A DNA stretch of 64,000 bases, from positions 2,914,001 to 2,978,000 of the forward strand of contig CM049987.1 in NCBI GenBank assembly GCA_016630955.3. The letters run 5' to 3'. Below the pieces are notes generated by a model. It did no database searches, had not been told where the DNA came from, and was given only the letters and a program-made list of their open reading frames with translations. The DNA comes from Didymella arachidicola (taxonomy: Eukaryota; Ascomycota; Dothideomycetes; Pleosporales; Didymellaceae). Below are positions 43,238 through 52,273 of the stretch, in pieces. A program made the translations under genes and the position numbers. How positions within the stretch are numbered: the first letter of the stretch is position 1; each line of letters starts with the position of its first letter.

Positions 43238-45103
43238 ACGTACCTCACGGGCGAGCCGTCCACACGGGCGAGTCGTCCACTTTTGCCAAGACTCTCCCCC
43301 ATCATACCCTACTTTAGCCTGCATCAGCCTACTCTGGGCTAGTATAGGGCAAAGCAACCTGTAGTATTACTCAGGGACCTCTTCTACTTCATTCTTGCAC
43401 GTTCGCGCGTTATGCCCTGTCTCTCCGCACGTTCTACAGTGTCGTTGGGATGGTTCACCCCCTTCAGCGCGCACCTGCTTCTTTGCCTTCTTACCATCAC
43501 TACGCGCCCCAAACTCCTTTGGAGCAGTCAGTAGCTGGCCCTCCTTAATTGTTAGGCTTTCCTCTGCCTTAATTCGCTTTCTTTTGTGTGATCTGCGTTG
43601 CGTAGCTGCCTCAGCAGCTGCTTCAAGTTCACAAATGCGCTTTTGCGCTAAAACCAGCTTATGCGATAAAACAGCTCCCCCCTTTGCGTAGTGCTCAAGC
43701 GCGCTTAGCACAGAATTAGGTAAGCTACCCTGCTGTGCCTTGTACTTGTCTCGAATTAGAGCAGATTGCGACCTAAATTCCAGGGTATTGCTTGGTGTTT
43801 GCGACTGCCAGGGCTCGTTGCTGGCAGGGAGTTGTGGTGAAGGCGTGCGCAGCTTCACATCAAGGCCCATTATGACCCGTTGTGGGTCAAAGGGGACGAG
43901 TCCAGCGCCTTAGAACCCTCCTTAGATATTGCCAGGTGTTATCGCAGCATCGTAGGCGCGCTTAAAGCATGGTAAAAACTCAGGCTTTGTAATGTGGTTG
44001 ATCCGGTTGCGCATAGAGTCTTCGGCTTGGCGCCTATACGCGCGCTTTAAAGGACCAAAATAGCCTACATTAAGCGGTTGAAGGAGGTGCGATGAGTGAG
44101 GAGGCATGCAGACAGTGATAATCTTGCTATCCTTGCAGTATTGCTGGAAGTCCAGCGAGTTGTGACTCTCATGGCCGTCAATAATAAGCATACGGTGGGT
44201 GCCTACTGTACGTCCCTTTGTATGCTCGTCAAAGTGCTTTAACCACTGCAGACCAAGCTGATTTGTAGTCCAGCCGTTCTCAGAGATCCTAATAACCCAG
44301 TCTTTAGGCAGGTCTTCTTCCTTGTACCAGTTAGTGAGCTAGTTGCGCGCTTTGAAGATAATAAAGGGTAGGATAGCCCACCCTGTAGCATTAATGCCCT
44401 GGATAACTGTTGTCCACTCCCAGTTGCCTAGCTGGACCTGCTTTAGTCTTCCTCAATGCTCTAAAGCTGTAACAACCGCTCTAGTAGATATCTGGCCCAT
44501 CATGAAGCCTGTCTCATCAAAGTTGTACGTGTCGTTATCCTAGATGCCATACTTGGCTTTAATGTTGGCTACTAGGCTAAACCAGCCCTGTATAACCTCA
44601 GGATTCTCGCAGAGGGCTCTCCTGTAGTCGTACTTGCGATTAAACTTCACTTTAAGCTCTGGTTGGCGTGAAACAAACGTACTGGCCCAGTTTGCGCCAA
44701 CATAGGCCATACCACGCTCATTGCGCAGAGAATTGGCCATATCAGCCACAGCGTCAAGCCGGGGGGGAAATCCTCGTGCGGCTAGCTCAAGTACGTGCTC
44801 AACAAACACCTGCTCCTCAGCATTGGTCAGGTTCCGTGAGTTGGCCATAGTATCAGCGCGTGAAGGTCGTCCAGCGCGTCTATCGCGTAAGGTTGCTCGT
44901 GGCGCGTTGTAGATAGCTGCAGCACGTCGCTCAGAAAGTTTAGGGTCTTGAATAAGAGCTTGAAGCGCAAGCTGTACTTGAGATTCGCTTGATGTGTTAG
45001 TTTGGCGCTGTTGTTGAGGCATTAGTGTAGGAAGGGTGTTTTGGTGTGGTCTTGGCAAAAGTGGGCGACTCGCCCGTGTGGACGGCTCGCCCGTGAGGTA
45101 CGT
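43238..45103 (-). mobile_element. Pogo-type transposon E (class I), mutated
   Basis: 1866 bp, TA on both sides (43236-43237, 45104-45105). Inverted repeats of about 55 bp with one mismatch, starting ACGTACCTCACGGGCGAGCC. GGGCGAG(C/T)CG occurs twice at a 17-bp period, then the CTTTTGCCAAGAC box. Confidence 0.88.
43367..45022 (-). pseudogene. class I transposase of element E, broken
   Basis: Starts at ATG 45022 (MPQQQRQTNTSSESQ). The helix-turn-helix part and the first catalytic block are open to 44540, where a TAG ends the frame just after AKYGI. Further open pieces are 43922-44191 (IIDGHESH, HSSHLLQPLN: third Asp changed to Asn) and 43367-43870 (linker, coiled coil, knuckle CRTCGETGHNARTC). 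Stops are of the RIP type. No activity expected. Confidence 0.85.
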
Positions 45104-45276
45104 TAACAGCTAAACTATAAATAATATTAGTATAGCCTAGTTAAAGTACTTTACTAAGTAGATAAAAAAGTAAAAAGTAGGTAGCTATATACTTCTTATA
45201 ATTATTAGCTATAAGAGCTATAACTTACTTATTTTCTATAATCTCTATAAGAAGAATAAGATAATTACTTTTTATA
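45104..45276. other. AT-rich spacer between transposons E and F
   Basis: About 170 bp of AT-rich DNA without a coding frame. It carries the TA target duplications of E (45104-45105) and F (45275-45276). Confidence 0.6.
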
Positions 45277-45428
45277 ACGTACCTCACGGGTAAGTGGGCC
45301 ACCCTGTCTAGTGGGCCACTTTTGCCAAGACCACACCAAACTTCACATTAAATTGTAGTATAGTAACAGCACCTCGCGTATGGGGGTTCTGAGGAAGACG
45401 TCCTGGCAAGGTCCATGGTAGATAAGTG

Positions 45429-45866
45429 TTATTTACACGTTCGCGCGTTGTGCCCTGTCTCTCCGCACGTTCCACACCGTCGTTGGGATAGTTCACCTCC
45501 TTCAGCGCGCATCCTCTTCTTTGGCTTCTTACCATCACCACGCACGCCAAACTCCTTTAGAGCAGTTAAACGCTGTGCCTCTTCAACTGTTATGCTCCCT
45601 CCTGTTTGAATTCGCTTCCTTTTATGTGATTTGCGCTCTGTTGCAGCTGCTAGAGCCTCTCGAAGCTCATCACGTTCCTTTCTCATCAACGCAAGCTGGT
45701 GCGCTACCTTTGCTCCCCCCTTTGCATAGTGCTCTAGCGCGCTATACACTGAATTTGGTGAGCTGCCCTGCTGCCTCTTATACTTGTCTCGAATTAGAGT
45801 TGATTGCGACTGAAATTCAAGCAGGTTTTTGGGGGTTTGGGACTGCCAGGGCTCGTTGTTGGTAGG
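45429..45866 (-). pseudogene. 3' part of class I transposase F
   Basis: Carries the linker, coiled coil (ALMRKERDELREALAAATERK) and knuckle CGTCGETGHNARTC; the frame stops right after the knuckle's CK, a few residues earlier than in its relatives. It joins in frame to the 5' part if element G and one TA are removed, across PQLP/TNNEPW. Confidence 0.82.
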
Positions 45867-45868
45867 TA

Positions 45869-47968
45869 CCGAGTCCGTGCGCGTGACGCCCACCATCGCG
45901 TAACGCCCCGCTGAGATCCTATCGACTTGTTGAAAAATAAGGTTACTGAGCCACGAACAACAGCAAATATTGTATAATATTGTAGTAGAGTAGTAAATAG
46001 ACCTATGTGAACTACTTGTGCTACTTGTATTTACTTGGAAGCCTAACGTTGCGTCCGCGGCGAGTAGTGACTGGTGGAGGAGCTGAGGGTGCCTCAGGGG
46101 CTTCTTTCGCACCACCAGCATCACCAGCTTGTTTCTGACGCTTATTGCTACCTGAGGTAGCTTTTAAGGCTTTACGCTTACCCTTTTGGGATAATTGGAT
46201 AGCAGTAGTAGCTTGACGAGCGTCCCTTTGACGCTGCGCTTCAGCTGCCTTCTTAGCCTTCTCCTGCACCCTCACCTCCTTAGCTCTCTCACGCTCTGTA
46301 CGCTTCTCCTGAGCCTCTCTTGCTCTCTGAAGCTTAATTGCTACTTGCTCTTGCTTCTGACGTAGCTTTTGAAGATGCTGCTCCTCCTGTTCTTGCTCAT
46401 TGATCTTCCGACGATAGTGTGCCTCTCTGACCTTCCGAGGAGACCAAAATACAGGTTGACTTTGGTACTCCTTCCGCTGTTGGAGACTCAGGGGCTTACT
46501 CTTCTTATTGTGCTTCTTCCTGTGTGCAAGAGACTCCTGCAGGCCTTTGTTCTGCTCAGTAAGCAGCTCAACCTGGGCAGTAAGAGAGTGAATTGCCCCT
46601 GTCAGCTCCCGCACTGCCTCACTGTCAGGTTCCTTCACATGATCCTTAAGTACCTGCCTTATACGCCTCCAGTCTGTTGGTCTAAGAGCTCCTGATTGTT
46701 CTTCTTTGTCTGTATAAGTGTTGTTGACTTGTTTGAGTACAGCAGAGGCGTCAGGGGGCCATATCCCTGTGGCTGCAAAGGAGTTGACGATTGTTGACTC
46801 CTGAAATGAGCTCTGCCACGCCGCCCAGAACAGGTGTAAGAAGTTTGATTTAGTGACTGGAGAGGTCCCCTGACTGCTTTGGAGGAACTGCGTAAGCTCA
46901 TTTGAGTATGCTCGTGCCAGAGGTGAGAACAGGCAAACGTCCAGTGGCTGGAGCCTGTGTGTTGAGTGAGGGGGAAGGATCATCACGAGTATCTTGCGTT
47001 GGTTGGCGTACTCAATAAAGTCAGGGGTAACGTGGCTCCCGTGGCCGTCAAGTATCAAAAGACGATACTTTCTCCGTGCTGTGGCCTTAGTAGCGCGATC
47101 GAACACCTGTTCAAGCCAGGCAAGAGCTATCTCGTTGTTGCTCCAGCCTGTACTAGATGAGCTGACAAAGACTGAGTGTTCCCCTGGCTTGATATCCTCC
47201 ACCCAGCCTGAGTATATAGCTTGATTGGCTGCTGGGTATATGAGGCTTGCTGGCAGGGCTTCCCCTGAGGCACTTATGCAAGCAATAAGCGTGATCCACT
47301 CCCGTGAGCCGTCTTGGAGAGTACCTCTGACTTGCTTGCTGTCCCACAGTGGCCGGGAGAACACTCGTTTTGCACGTTCAAGTACCCCGATCATGAAGCC
47401 CTTCTCATCCATATTGTACATGTGCTGAGGCTCAATGCTGTACTCAGCTATCTTGCTGTGTAGAAGTGTGAAGTAGGCCTCAAAAGAAGCCCCTGAGTCA
47501 GCTTGGTGGCGATTGCGATCCTTCCCTGTTGCCCATTTGGTGACCAGTTCAGCTGTGTGACGGTGGAGGAAGCGAGTAACCCAGCTATCAGAGACGCTGC
47601 TACCAGCTACTTTAGACGCGTAATTTCGGATTTGAAGCCTGTTAGGAGGGAATCCGTCCTCAGTAAGCTTATTAATAAGCTTAATAAGCTCTTGTTCTTC
47701 AGTGTTGTTGAGTTTCCGTTGGTTAACTGCTTTGACCTCCCTAGAAGTTGAAACCCCTTTGTGCCTCCGCGCTAACGTAGACCGATCAACTCCCTTTGCT
47801 TTAGCAAACTTTGTGTATGAAAGTTGTTCTTTATGATTGCGCAAATCGAATTCTGTAGCCGCTTCTTGAATTGAGTCCATATTGACTGAGCTATGGGGTG
47901 TTGAAGATGGGGTGCGATTTGCTTAGCGGGGCGTTACGCGATGGTGGGCGTCACGCGCACGGACTCGG
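45869..47968 (-). mobile_element. Pogo-type transposon G (class II), complete
   Basis: 2100 bp, TA at 45867-45868 and 47969-47970. Inverted repeats are identical for 44 bp, starting CCGAGTCCGTGCGCG, with GCGTGACGCC and GCGTAACGCC 17 bp apart. It carries an intact transposase and sits in the coding region of transposase F. Confidence 0.92.
46021..47880 (-). CDS. class II Pogo-type transposase with coiled-coil tail (element G)
   Basis: Intact, 619 aa from ATG 47880. Residues 15-45 are a helix-turn-helix (FAKAKGVDRSTLARRHKG); about 55-125 is the CENP-B-like second domain (SVSDSWVTRFLHRH). The DDE_1 core has Asp158 (YNMDEKGF), Asp278 (LLILDGHGSH) and Asp314 (LQPLD), D-D-35-D. From about residue 420 a long run rich in Gln, Glu, Lys and Arg (EEQEL-like, then QREDARQ-type heptads) should form a coiled coil. 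The end is basic: TRRGRNVRLPSKYK. It has no zinc knuckle, unlike class I. Nothing in the reading frame argues against activity. Confidence 0.92.
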   Translation of the reverse strand: MDSIQEAATEFDLRNHKEQLSYTKFAKAKGVDRSTLARRHKGVSTSREVKAVNQRKLNNTEEQELIKLINKLTEDGFPPNRLQIRNYASKVAGSSVSDSWVTRFLHRHTAELVTKWATGKDRNRHQADSGASFEAYFTLLHSKIAEYSIEPQHMYNMDEKGFMIGVLERAKRVFSRPLWDSKQVRGTLQDGSREWITLIACISASGEALPASLIYPAANQAIYSGWVEDIKPGEHSVFVSSSSTGWSNNEIALAWLEQVFDRATKATARRKYRLLILDGHGSHVTPDFIEYANQRKILVMILPPHSTHRLQPLDVCLFSPLARAYSNELTQFLQSSQGTSPVTKSNFLHLFWAAWQSSFQESTIVNSFAATGIWPPDASAVLKQVNNTYTDKEEQSGALRPTDWRRIRQVLKDHVKEPDSEAVRELTGAIHSLTAQVELLTEQNKGLQESLAHRKKHNKKSKPLSLQQRKEYQSQPVFWSPRKVREAHYRRKINEQEQEEQHLQKLRQKQEQVAIKLQRAREAQEKRTERERAKEVRVQEKAKKAAEAQRQRDARQATTAIQLSQKGKRKALKATSGSNKRQKQAGDAGGAKEAPEAPSAPPPVTTRRGRNVRLPSKYK

Positions 47969-47970
47969 TA

Positions 47971-49162
47971 GTTGGGGTGATGGAGTCCGCAGCCTCACAT
48001 TGAGGGTTGATATGACCCGTTCTGGGTCAAAGGGGACCAATCCAGCGCCTCGGAACCCTCCCTGGATGTTGCTAGGGGTGATAGTCGCGTTATATGCTGC
48101 TCTTAAGCATACTAGGAACGACTGCTTGTCTATGTGGTTGATCCGGTTGCGCGAGAGCTTGTTGACCTGATGCCCGTACTCCCGCTTCAAAGGGGCAAAA
48201 CAACCCACATCAAGCGGCTGCAAGAGGTGCGATGAGTGCGCAGGCATTGTAAGAGTTACAATCTTGTTCTCTTTGCAGTATTGGGTGAATGCTGCGGCCT
48301 GGTGGCTCTCATGGCCGTCTATAAGTAGCAAACGGTGGGTCCCATAGGTACGCTCCTTAGTATGCCTGTTAAAGTGCTTCAACCAGTCAAGACCAAGCTC
48401 GTTGTTGGTCCAGCCGTTCTCAGAGACCCCAATTACCCAGTCCTGGGGCAGATCTTTGTCCTTAGACCAGTTGGTGGTGTGGGTTTTGGCTTTAAGGATA
48501 ATAAAGGGTGGAATAGCCCACCCTGCAGCATTTACGCCTAAGATTAACGTAGCCCACTCCTTATTGCCTGGCTGTATCTGCTTTGCTCGTCCTCGGTTCT
48601 CTACGTCTGCAACCACTGCTCTAGGGGTAATCTGACCCATTGCAAAGCCAGTCTCGTCAAAGTTGTACGTGTCTTCGTCCACAATGCCGTACTTAGCTTT
48701 GACATTAGCTACTAGGCTGAACCAGCCCTGTATTATCTCAGGATCCTCGCAGAGGGCTCTCTTGTAGTCATACTTGCGACTAAACTTTACTTTTAGCCTT
48801 GGTTGACGCTTTACAAACGTACTGGGCCAATTTCGGCCAACAGGGGCCATTCCACGCTCTTGTCGCAGCAAATTGGCCATATCAGCCACATCTGACAAGC
48901 GAGGGGGTTCTCCTCGCTGTATAAGGTAAAGAACGTGATCAACAATCGCCTCCTCTGCGTGCTCATCCAGATACCGTCGGCTAGGCATAGAATCAACTCT
49001 TGAGGGCTGTCCAGCGCGTCGTTGGGCTAGTGTAGTTCGGGGCACGTTGAAGATAGCTGCAACGCGTCGCAGGGAGAGATTCGCATCCTGTTTGATAGCT
49101 TGAAGTGCAAGCTGTATCCGAGCTTCTTTTAACGCGTCTGATTGACCTTGTTGTTGAGGCAT
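47971..49162 (-). pseudogene. 5' part of class I transposase F
   Basis: From ATG 49162 (MPQQQGQSDALKEAR); a longer frame would begin on TTG. Carries both DNA-binding domains and the full catalytic core (YNFDETGF, LLLIDGHESH, LLQPLDVGCF) with all three aspartates, and no stop until the insertion point of element G near 47970. The gene is dead only because of that insertion. Confidence 0.85.
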
Positions 49163-49245
49163 TAGTGTAGGGAGAGAGTTTTGGTGTGGTCTTGGCAAAA
49201 GTGGCCCACTAGACAGGGTGGCCCACTTACCCGTGAGGTACGTTA

Positions 49246-49499
49246 TACCTTTATACTTATTATATATTCTATAGCTACTTAATATAGGCTACTTTACTCT
49301 CTTAAAGTAGGCGTATAGTAAAGAGATTGAAGCTTTAGTAGTAGACTATATTAGTTAAATTAATAAAAAGGCCTTTATTATAACCCTTATAAAGGATTTT
49401 AAGAAGGTGTTTTCATAGACAAATATTAGATTAAGCTTTAGAGTAACTAGCTAAGTACCTAATAATCTATTAGTAGTGTAATTAAAGTTTAATATTAAG
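49246..49499. other. AT-rich filler
   Basis: No coding frame; RIP-type composition. The left end of transposon H must lie in or before this stretch but I cannot place it. Confidence 0.5.
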
Positions 49500-49982
49500 T
49501 ATTACACACTAACACCGCCTCTACTAGGGGCGACCTAATAGAACCCTAAGACACCTACTAACGCCGCTAAGATAGAGGCTTAATTAACGTTGCTTCGCGA
49601 TCGCATCTAAAGGCACCAAGGATTGTCACCTTCTCCTATAGTTGAGATAATAGACTAGCTGCAAAAAGGTACTGCAATAATACTGCATTTACAGACGTTA
49701 CTAGCAGCCTAAGTGCTGTAGCTTAAAGCATTAAATAAGGCTGCTTCTAAACGCAAATTGCGCAAAAGAAAGCAAATTTAGAAGGGTGGAGACCTCTTAG
49801 AGGAACAGGTAGAAGATTTAATAGCCTAATGTAACGTTAGAGCGCAGGTAGAGGGGGAAACGCGTGAGGGTAGGGCCCGAGCAGGTGCAAGCAAGCAGGA
49901 CAAAAGGCACTGCAAGCGCTGCGGCGAGACAGGGCACAACTCGCGCACGTGTGAGAAAGATGCAGTAGACGTTAGCGATTAA
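49500..49982 (+). pseudogene. C-terminal remnant of class I transposase H
   Basis: The plus strand carries many TAA/TAG stops, but the class I order is clear: a TPTN linker, the SKRKLRKRKQI basic segment and a knuckle CKRCGETGHNSRTC close to the stop at 49980-49982. Heavily mutated. Confidence 0.7.
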
Positions 49983-50083
49983 GAATATCTACTGTATATT
50001 ATAGTACAACGTTGTAGTGTTAAGCGATTGCGCATAGAAGGCCTAATAGTTTGTTAGGGTGCGTTACTCGCTTGTGTACGTTA

Positions 50084-52214
50084 CCGTGTCCGTGCACTCA
50101 ATGCACGCCGTCAGTCAATGCACGCGCATCACCAAAACGGGCTACAGAGACTTGAGGCTGTAGAGCCACACACAACAGCTTGTATTACAGGATAACTTAG
50201 TGGAGCATTCTATCAACCTATAGAACAAACTTTCTTACCAAAACTTTCTTGGCCGAAGGATTTTGCGGCCGCGAGTGTTGGTTTGGTGTGGAGGTGTTGG
50301 CGTACGCGCTATGCGCGAGGCACCAGCTACATCATCCCCAGCACTACGTTTCTGCTTCTTCTTTGGTGCTTCTTTCTCCAGAGCCTTGCGCTTGCCTATA
50401 GAGGGCTTTCGTATAGCTTTTTGAGAGTTGCGAGCTTGCCTTTGACGCTCTCTCTCAGCCTTGCGTTCAGCGACTTCCTTAGCCTTCCTAGCCTTCTGCT
50501 GGTCACGCTCTTCCTTCTCCCTTGCGCGCGCATCACGCTTCTCCTGCGCAATCTTCTCATTGTATAGCTTATTAGCCTTAGCAAGCTCCCTCATGTCAGC
50601 TTTCTCCTTCTCGTCTGCCTCTCGCTCCTCCCTTGCAAGCCTCATGCGGGTCTTGGCTTCCCTGAATGACCGAGGAGTCCACATCATTGAAGGCCCCCAG
50701 TACTCATAGTGTTGCAGCAGGTCTAGAGACTTGCCCTTCATCTTTCTCCTTTTCTTAACAGTAAGAGCGTCAAGCAGGCCCTCATTTTCGCTCTGTAGAA
50801 GGGTGTTCTGTATAGCCATGTGGTGGAGCGATTGCCGAACAATAGATGCGTCCTTCTCTGAGGCACTACTCAACGCGCGTTTTATGACTGTATTCAGTTT
50901 CTGCCATGCCTCGCCGCCGTATGTAGGAGCTTCCTCTGAAGCGTTGCTAGAGGTGTCTGAGTCGTCGTTGGTGAAGCGATCGAGTATAACATTGGGGTTA
51001 AATGGGTGTACACCTGTCGCCTTGAACGAGCTAAAGATATTCTTTGCAGTGAAGCTGCTTGCCCAAGCATCCCAGAACAGGCTAAAGAAGTCAGCTTTAG
51101 TTACAGGCACTAGGCCTTGATGCTTGTGAAGGCGTGTTGCCAGCTTCTTTGAGTATGCTGTGCTGAGAGGCTTAAACATTACCACATCAAGCGGCTGCAG
51201 CGTGTGCGTGCTGTGAGGTGGATAGATACCTAACAGTATCTTATGCCTGTGGCAATACTCCAGAAACTCTTCTGTTAGGTGGCTCCCGTGGCCATCCACA
51301 AGCAACAGGCGGTACTTTCTCCGAGCTTTGGCTGTTGTGAAGCGCTCAAACACCTGCTGGAGCCAGGCAAGACCAAGCCCATCGTTTGACCAGCCACTGC
51401 CTGATACTCCAAAGAAGGCCATATGTTCTCCTACCTTCACATCCTCTACCCATGTGTTTTGTATGTTCTTTGAGTCAGCTGCGTAAATGAGAGCTGGCGG
51501 CAACGCTGTGCCGTCAGCGCATACACACGCTAACAAGCTTATCCATTCACGATTACCATCCTGCAGCATCTGCTTAAACTGCTTCTTCTTAAACAGCCTC
51601 CTGCTAAAGATCCTCTTCTGTCTGCCAACGGCTCCAACCATGAAGCCTTTCTCATCCATATTGTACGTATGCTCAGGCTCCACTTCGTAGAAGTTGATTT
51701 TGCTGCCTAGCTGTTCAAAGTACACCTTGTACTTATCACTAGAGTCAGCAGCGTGGCGTTGTCGATCCATAGAAGTGCTCCATTGGGATGTAAGCTCATC
51801 TTGGTGTCGGTGGAGGAAGCGTGTGACCCAGCTCTCGGAGACAGGGTGTCCAGCGATATCAGACGCGTAATTCTGCACCATCTCTCTTGTAGGAGGTAAC
51901 TTTTGCTCTGTCAATCCCTCCAGATACGTCACAAGCTCTGCCTCCTGTTCTGGTTGAAGATTGCGACGTGCTAAACCTGCCTCTGCACGCGACCCGCTGA
52001 CACCTCGGTGCTTGCGCGACAACGTTGAGCGATTAACACTATGCTTTTTAGCTATTGTCGCGTAGCAAACTTCTTCGCTAGAGTTAAGAGCATCTAGCTC
52101 TGCAAGGGCTTCTTCCATAGTCATCGTGGCGTTGAGTTGTGGGGGGTGCGAAGTTGGGACGAAATCGCGATCGCGTGCATTGACTGACGGCGTGCATTGA
52201 GTGCACGGACACGG
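50084..52214 (-). mobile_element. Pogo-type transposon I (class II), complete
   Basis: 2131 bp, TA at 50082-50083 and 52215-52216. Inverted repeats are identical for about 43 bp, starting CCGTGTCCGTGCACTC. TCAATGCACGC occurs twice, 17 bp apart. It carries an intact transposase and lies inside the terminal repeat of H. Confidence 0.92.
50235..52124 (-). CDS. class II Pogo-type transposase with coiled-coil tail (element I)
   Basis: Intact, 629 aa from ATG 52124. Same plan as the transposase of G: helix-turn-helix (IAKKHSVNRSTLSRKHRG), CENP-B-like region (VSESWVTRFLHRH), DDE_1 core with Asp157 (YNMDEKGF), Asp277 (LLLVDGHGSH) and Asp313 (LQPLD). It then has a long Glu/Lys/Arg coiled coil (REEREADEKEKADMRELAK) and a basic tail ending TRGRKILRPRKFW. 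The tail differs from the LPSKY form of D and G, so this is a separate lineage within class II. Confidence 0.92.
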   Translation of the reverse strand: MTMEEALAELDALNSSEEVCYATIAKKHSVNRSTLSRKHRGVSGSRAEAGLARRNLQPEQEAELVTYLEGLTEQKLPPTREMVQNYASDIAGHPVSESWVTRFLHRHQDELTSQWSTSMDRQRHAADSSDKYKVYFEQLGSKINFYEVEPEHTYNMDEKGFMVGAVGRQKRIFSRRLFKKKQFKQMLQDGNREWISLLACVCADGTALPPALIYAADSKNIQNTWVEDVKVGEHMAFFGVSGSGWSNDGLGLAWLQQVFERFTTAKARRKYRLLLVDGHGSHLTEEFLEYCHRHKILLGIYPPHSTHTLQPLDVVMFKPLSTAYSKKLATRLHKHQGLVPVTKADFFSLFWDAWASSFTAKNIFSSFKATGVHPFNPNVILDRFTNDDSDTSSNASEEAPTYGGEAWQKLNTVIKRALSSASEKDASIVRQSLHHMAIQNTLLQSENEGLLDALTVKKRRKMKGKSLDLLQHYEYWGPSMMWTPRSFREAKTRMRLAREEREADEKEKADMRELAKANKLYNEKIAQEKRDARAREKEERDQQKARKAKEVAERKAERERQRQARNSQKAIRKPSIGKRKALEKEAPKKKQKRSAGDDVAGASRIARTPTPPHQTNTRGRKILRPRKFW

Positions 52215-52273
52215 TACTCGCTTGTAACTTACGTTATTATTTTAGAAAAAAGTTATTAAACTTAACTATGTTA

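Larger units (their letters stand above)
45277..49243 (-). mobile_element. Pogo-type transposon F (class I), interrupted by G
   Basis: Inverted repeats identical for about 64 bp, starting ACGTACCTCACGGGTAAG, with TA at 45275-45276 and 49244-49245. GTGGGCCAC occurs twice, 17 bp apart, followed by TTTTGCCAAGACCACACC. Element G (45869-47968) lies inside its transposase gene; without G the element would be about 1865 bp, the same size as E and J. Confidence 0.9.
49500..52234 (+). mobile_element. remnant of Pogo-type transposon H (class I), its right end split by I
   Basis: A decayed C-terminal transposase piece (49500-49982) is followed by the right inverted repeat. In the repeat GTTACTCGCTTG occurs twice, 17 bp apart, once element I is taken out: 50063-50081 on one side of I and 52215-52234 on the other. 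The outer end is ...ACTTACGT before TA (52235-52236). The left end is not recognisable. Confidence 0.65.
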
